A DNA stretch of 23,842 nt from CAZTVN01 sp964617145. Lineage in GTDB: Bacteria; Patescibacteriota; Gracilibacteria; UBA1369; JACRIC01. How positions within the stretch are numbered: the first letter of the stretch is position 1; each line of letters opens with the position of its first letter. The notes below the pieces were generated by a model. That model searched no databases, was not told the DNA's origin, and saw only the letters and a program-made list of their open reading frames with translations. Below are positions 21,752-23,842 of this stretch, piece after piece. A program made the position numbers and the translations under genes. The DNA is taken from positions 1 through 23,842 of the forward strand of contig CAZTVN010000011.1 of NCBI GenBank assembly GCA_964617145.1. The letters run 5' to 3'.

Positions 21752-22822
21752 ATGGAAATCATCCTCATCATTCTCATACTACTGCTCATCGCGATTGTCG
21801 TTTGGAATACGATAAATTCACGCCAACCAAAAGACCTTGGAGTGCGTTTAGATCATGTTTCTCGTTCTGTCACAGAGAACCTCAACGAGGTAACAAAAAA
21901 CCTGCTCTCTCAGCTTAATGAGGTCACCAAACAGGTAAATGAACGACTCAAAGAAAATACCCAAATGACTGACCGCACACACCGTTCTATTGGCGAACGG
22001 CTCGATAATGCAGCAAAAGTCGTTAATTCGGTTACAAGTCGACTCGCAAAAATGGAAGAAGCCAATCAACGGATCTATGAAGTTGGAAAAGACATTGCAA
22101 GTTTACAGGAAATTTTAAGGGCACCGAAGCTTCGAGGCATTTTAGGAGAATTATTTCTTGGGGATCTTTTAACACAAATTTTGCCACGCGAACATTTCGA
22201 TCTTCAGTACAGTTTTAAAAATGGCACCATCGTGGATGCGGTTATACATTTCCCCAACAAACTTCTTGTTCCGGTTGACGCGAAATTTCCCTTAGAAAAT
22301 TTTAAAAAAATAATGGGTGAAAAGGATGAGACGAGTCAAAAAAAAGCAAAAAAAGCTTTCCAATCGGACGTAAAAAAACACATTGAGTCAATCGCATCAA
22401 AATATATCATTCAAGAAGAAGGAACATTTGATTTCGCTCTCATGTATATTCCAGCGGAAAATGTCTATTACGAAACCGCGGTAAAACAAGACGATGAAAG
22501 CGAATTATGTCAATACGCCATAAGTAAAAAAGTAATTCCAGTCTCACCAAACACCTTTTACATCTACCTCCAAGCAATACTCATGGGGTTTAAAGGTCTT
22601 CAAATAGAAAAAAACACCAAGGAAATACTTCATTACTTAAACAACCTCAAAACAGCCTTCGATAAATTTGAAGGAGAATTTGAACTGTTAGGCACGCACT
22701 TAAATCGTGCAAAAAACACCTATGACAGTTCAGAAAAAAGACTCATTAACCTTAATGATAAATTGGAAAAAATTGAAAAAATTGACGAAATTGACGAGCC
22801 AAAGCGCTTGCTAACGACCTGA
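21752..22822 (+). CDS. rmuC: RmuC family DNA recombination protein
   Basis: The 356-aa protein has an N-terminal membrane helix (2-19), a long heptad-like coiled coil (about 30-120, SVTENLNEVTKNLLSQLNEV and following) and the RmuC core: LRGILGELFLGDLL, FKNGTIVDAVIHFP, VPVDAKFPLENF, MYIPAENVYYE and VIPVSPNTFYIYLQ. RmuC proteins limit inversions at short inverted repeats and the core is predicted to be nuclease-like (VDAKFP). The ATG at 21752 has no SD; an unusual hairpin lies 45 nt upstream. It is co-directional with the helicase-nuclease and infB. Confidence 0.93.
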   Translation: MEIILIILILLLIAIVVWNTINSRQPKDLGVRLDHVSRSVTENLNEVTKNLLSQLNEVTKQVNERLKENTQMTDRTHRSIGERLDNAAKVVNSVTSRLAKMEEANQRIYEVGKDIASLQEILRAPKLRGILGELFLGDLLTQILPREHFDLQYSFKNGTIVDAVIHFPNKLLVPVDAKFPLENFKKIMGEKDETSQKKAKKAFQSDVKKHIESIASKYIIQEEGTFDFALMYIPAENVYYETAVKQDDESELCQYAISKKVIPVSPNTFYIYLQAILMGFKGLQIEKNTKEILHYLNNLKTAFDKFEGEFELLGTHLNRAKNTYDSSEKRLINLNDKLEKIEKIDEIDEPKRLLTT

Positions 22823-22873
22823 TAAAGTGATAAATTAAAACACGCTTAGAATCCTTTAATTGGCATTTTTGGC

Positions 22874-23842
22874 ATGTCCGTAACTCTCACGAGCATTGCA
22901 AAAGAAGTAGGTCTCAAAACAGCCGACCTCAAACAAAAGATAGTCGAGCTTGGCTTTAATATTGAAGAAAATAAAAAAACAATAGAAAAAGAGCTTGCTG
23001 AACTTATAAAAAACGAACTCAAAAAGGAAAACCAGCCAGAAGAAGAAAAAAGTAAAGCAGAAATCTATGAAGAAATCATTGAAAAAGAGCTTGAAAAAGA
23101 AATCATAAAAAAACAACGTAAACAGACGGCAGGGAAAAAAGAACAGTTTAAAGAAGAAATTGGGGGAAACTCTGAAAAAGAGGCTGAAACACTTAAAACA
23201 GGAGAAAAAACTATTGATATCCCTGATGTAATTTCGGTAAAAGAATTTGCGGAAAAAAGTGGAATTTCAGCAGCAAAAATTATTGGAGAACTGATGAAGA
23301 ATGGAATTTTGGCAAATATTAATCAGCTTCTTGATTTTGAGACAGCCAGTATCATAGCTTCTGACCTCAATGTCAAAATTAAAAGAAAACGCAGTGCTTC
23401 ACGCATTCAAGATCTGCTCGAAAAAAATCTCGAAAAACTCAAACAAGAAGACGATCCATCGGTTTTAAAAGAACGTCCTCCAGTTGTAAGCGTTATGGGC
23501 CATGTCGATCACGGCAAAACAAAACTATTAGATACGATACGTAAAACCAATGTAATATCCTCTGAAGCAGGTCACATCACTCAACACATAGGAGCATATC
23601 AGGTAGAAAAAAACGACAAAAAAATAACTTTTCTTGATACTCCGGGGCATGAAGCATTTGCGGAAATGAGAGCGCGTGGCGCTCAGGCAACAGACATAGC
23701 AGTGCTGGTTGTCGCAGCTGATGAAGGCGTAAAAGCCCAAACATTGGAAGCTCTAAACCACGCTCTTGATGCAAAAATTCCCGTAATCGTAGCGATCAAT
23801 AAAATTGATAAAGAAAATGCTAACCCTGAAAAAGTAAAGGCA
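22874..23842 (+). CDS. infB: Translation initiation factor IF-2 (5' part; runs off the window)
   Basis: The open frame from ATG 22874 gives 323 residues and continues past the window end. It has a first IF2-N-type domain (VTLTSIAKEVGLKTADLKQK), a Lys/Glu-rich linker, and a second one (ISVKEFAEKSGISAAKIIGE). The GTPase domain then begins: G1 GHVDHGKT (209-216), G2 AGHITQHIGAY, G3 DTPGHE (255-260), G4 NKID (309-312). It places initiator tRNA on the 30S subunit. As in many bacteria it follows ylxR, but two repair genes lie between. No SD is visible before the ATG. Confidence 0.96.
   Translation, partial: MSVTLTSIAKEVGLKTADLKQKIVELGFNIEENKKTIEKELAELIKNELKKENQPEEEKSKAEIYEEIIEKELEKEIIKKQRKQTAGKKEQFKEEIGGNSEKEAETLKTGEKTIDIPDVISVKEFAEKSGISAAKIIGELMKNGILANINQLLDFETASIIASDLNVKIKRKRSASRIQDLLEKNLEKLKQEDDPSVLKERPPVVSVMGHVDHGKTKLLDTIRKTNVISSEAGHITQHIGAYQVEKNDKKITFLDTPGHEAFAEMRARGAQATDIAVLVVAADEGVKAQTLEALNHALDAKIPVIVAINKIDKENANPEKVKA

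Noticed and set aside
1..23842. CRISPR array, complete IS element with transposase, or phage module
   Set aside because: No regularly spaced direct repeats, no transposase or integrase motifs and no phage structural genes are visible.

Overview
The window is an AT-rich bacterial chromosome segment read with the standard code: TGA ends cysS and the fibronectin-type protein gene, which argues against the Gracilibacteria/Absconditabacteria code. Several features suggest a member of the Candidate Phyla Radiation (Patescibacteria). These are a Cys-rich orphan family I associate with that group, few Shine-Dalgarno sequences, a half-length MFS protein, a short ylxR-infB neighbourhood with foreign genes inserted, and large surface proteins with a C-terminal membrane anchor. 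This placement is inference; no rRNA is present to settle it.

Left part (1-6100): ilvE (branched-chain aminotransferase, -) and a large secreted Ig/FN3 protein (+) diverge from overlapping promoters. A tight yggT-cysS pair (-) and a half-size MFS gene (+) also diverge from overlapping promoters.

Middle (6074-11074): one minus-strand cluster runs tRNA-Arg(UCU), a DoxX-like gene, a small two-TM protein, an unannotated 28-codon ORF, znuA, znuC, znuB, then a 550-aa Cys-rich protein with duplicated zinc-ribbon-like ends. Gene spacing is from a 10-nt overlap to 17 nt, so it is probably one zinc-uptake operon whose last gene may bind or use zinc. A CPBP-type membrane protein (-) and ruvB (+) follow, again divergent.

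Right part (13014-23842): a lipoprotein gene with a 10-N assembly gap; clpC behind a CIRCE/HrcA operator; then a plus-strand run of an S1-repeat protein with a C-terminal helix-hairpin-helix, ylxR, a UvrD-like helicase/nuclease fusion, rmuC and infB (cut by the window end). This resembles the usual nusA-ylxR-infB locus, with the S1-HhH protein where nusA is expected and two DNA-repair genes inserted.

The least expected signal is repetitive DNA. A 117-bp, GC-richer repeat occurs twice in opposite orientation (1-117 and 18441-18557, 111/117 identical), once just after ilvE and once fused into the 5' end of ylxR. Separately, a 16-nt motif, GGAGGTGCTGAAAAAC or a close variant, occurs four times, always at the 3' end of a gene, on its coding strand, directly after a YTAR tetranucleotide. 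Motif and target both resemble IS5-family ends, yet no transposase is present. The motif plus its flank is also a perfect match to the anti-Shine-Dalgarno sequence, so a translational role is the main alternative.
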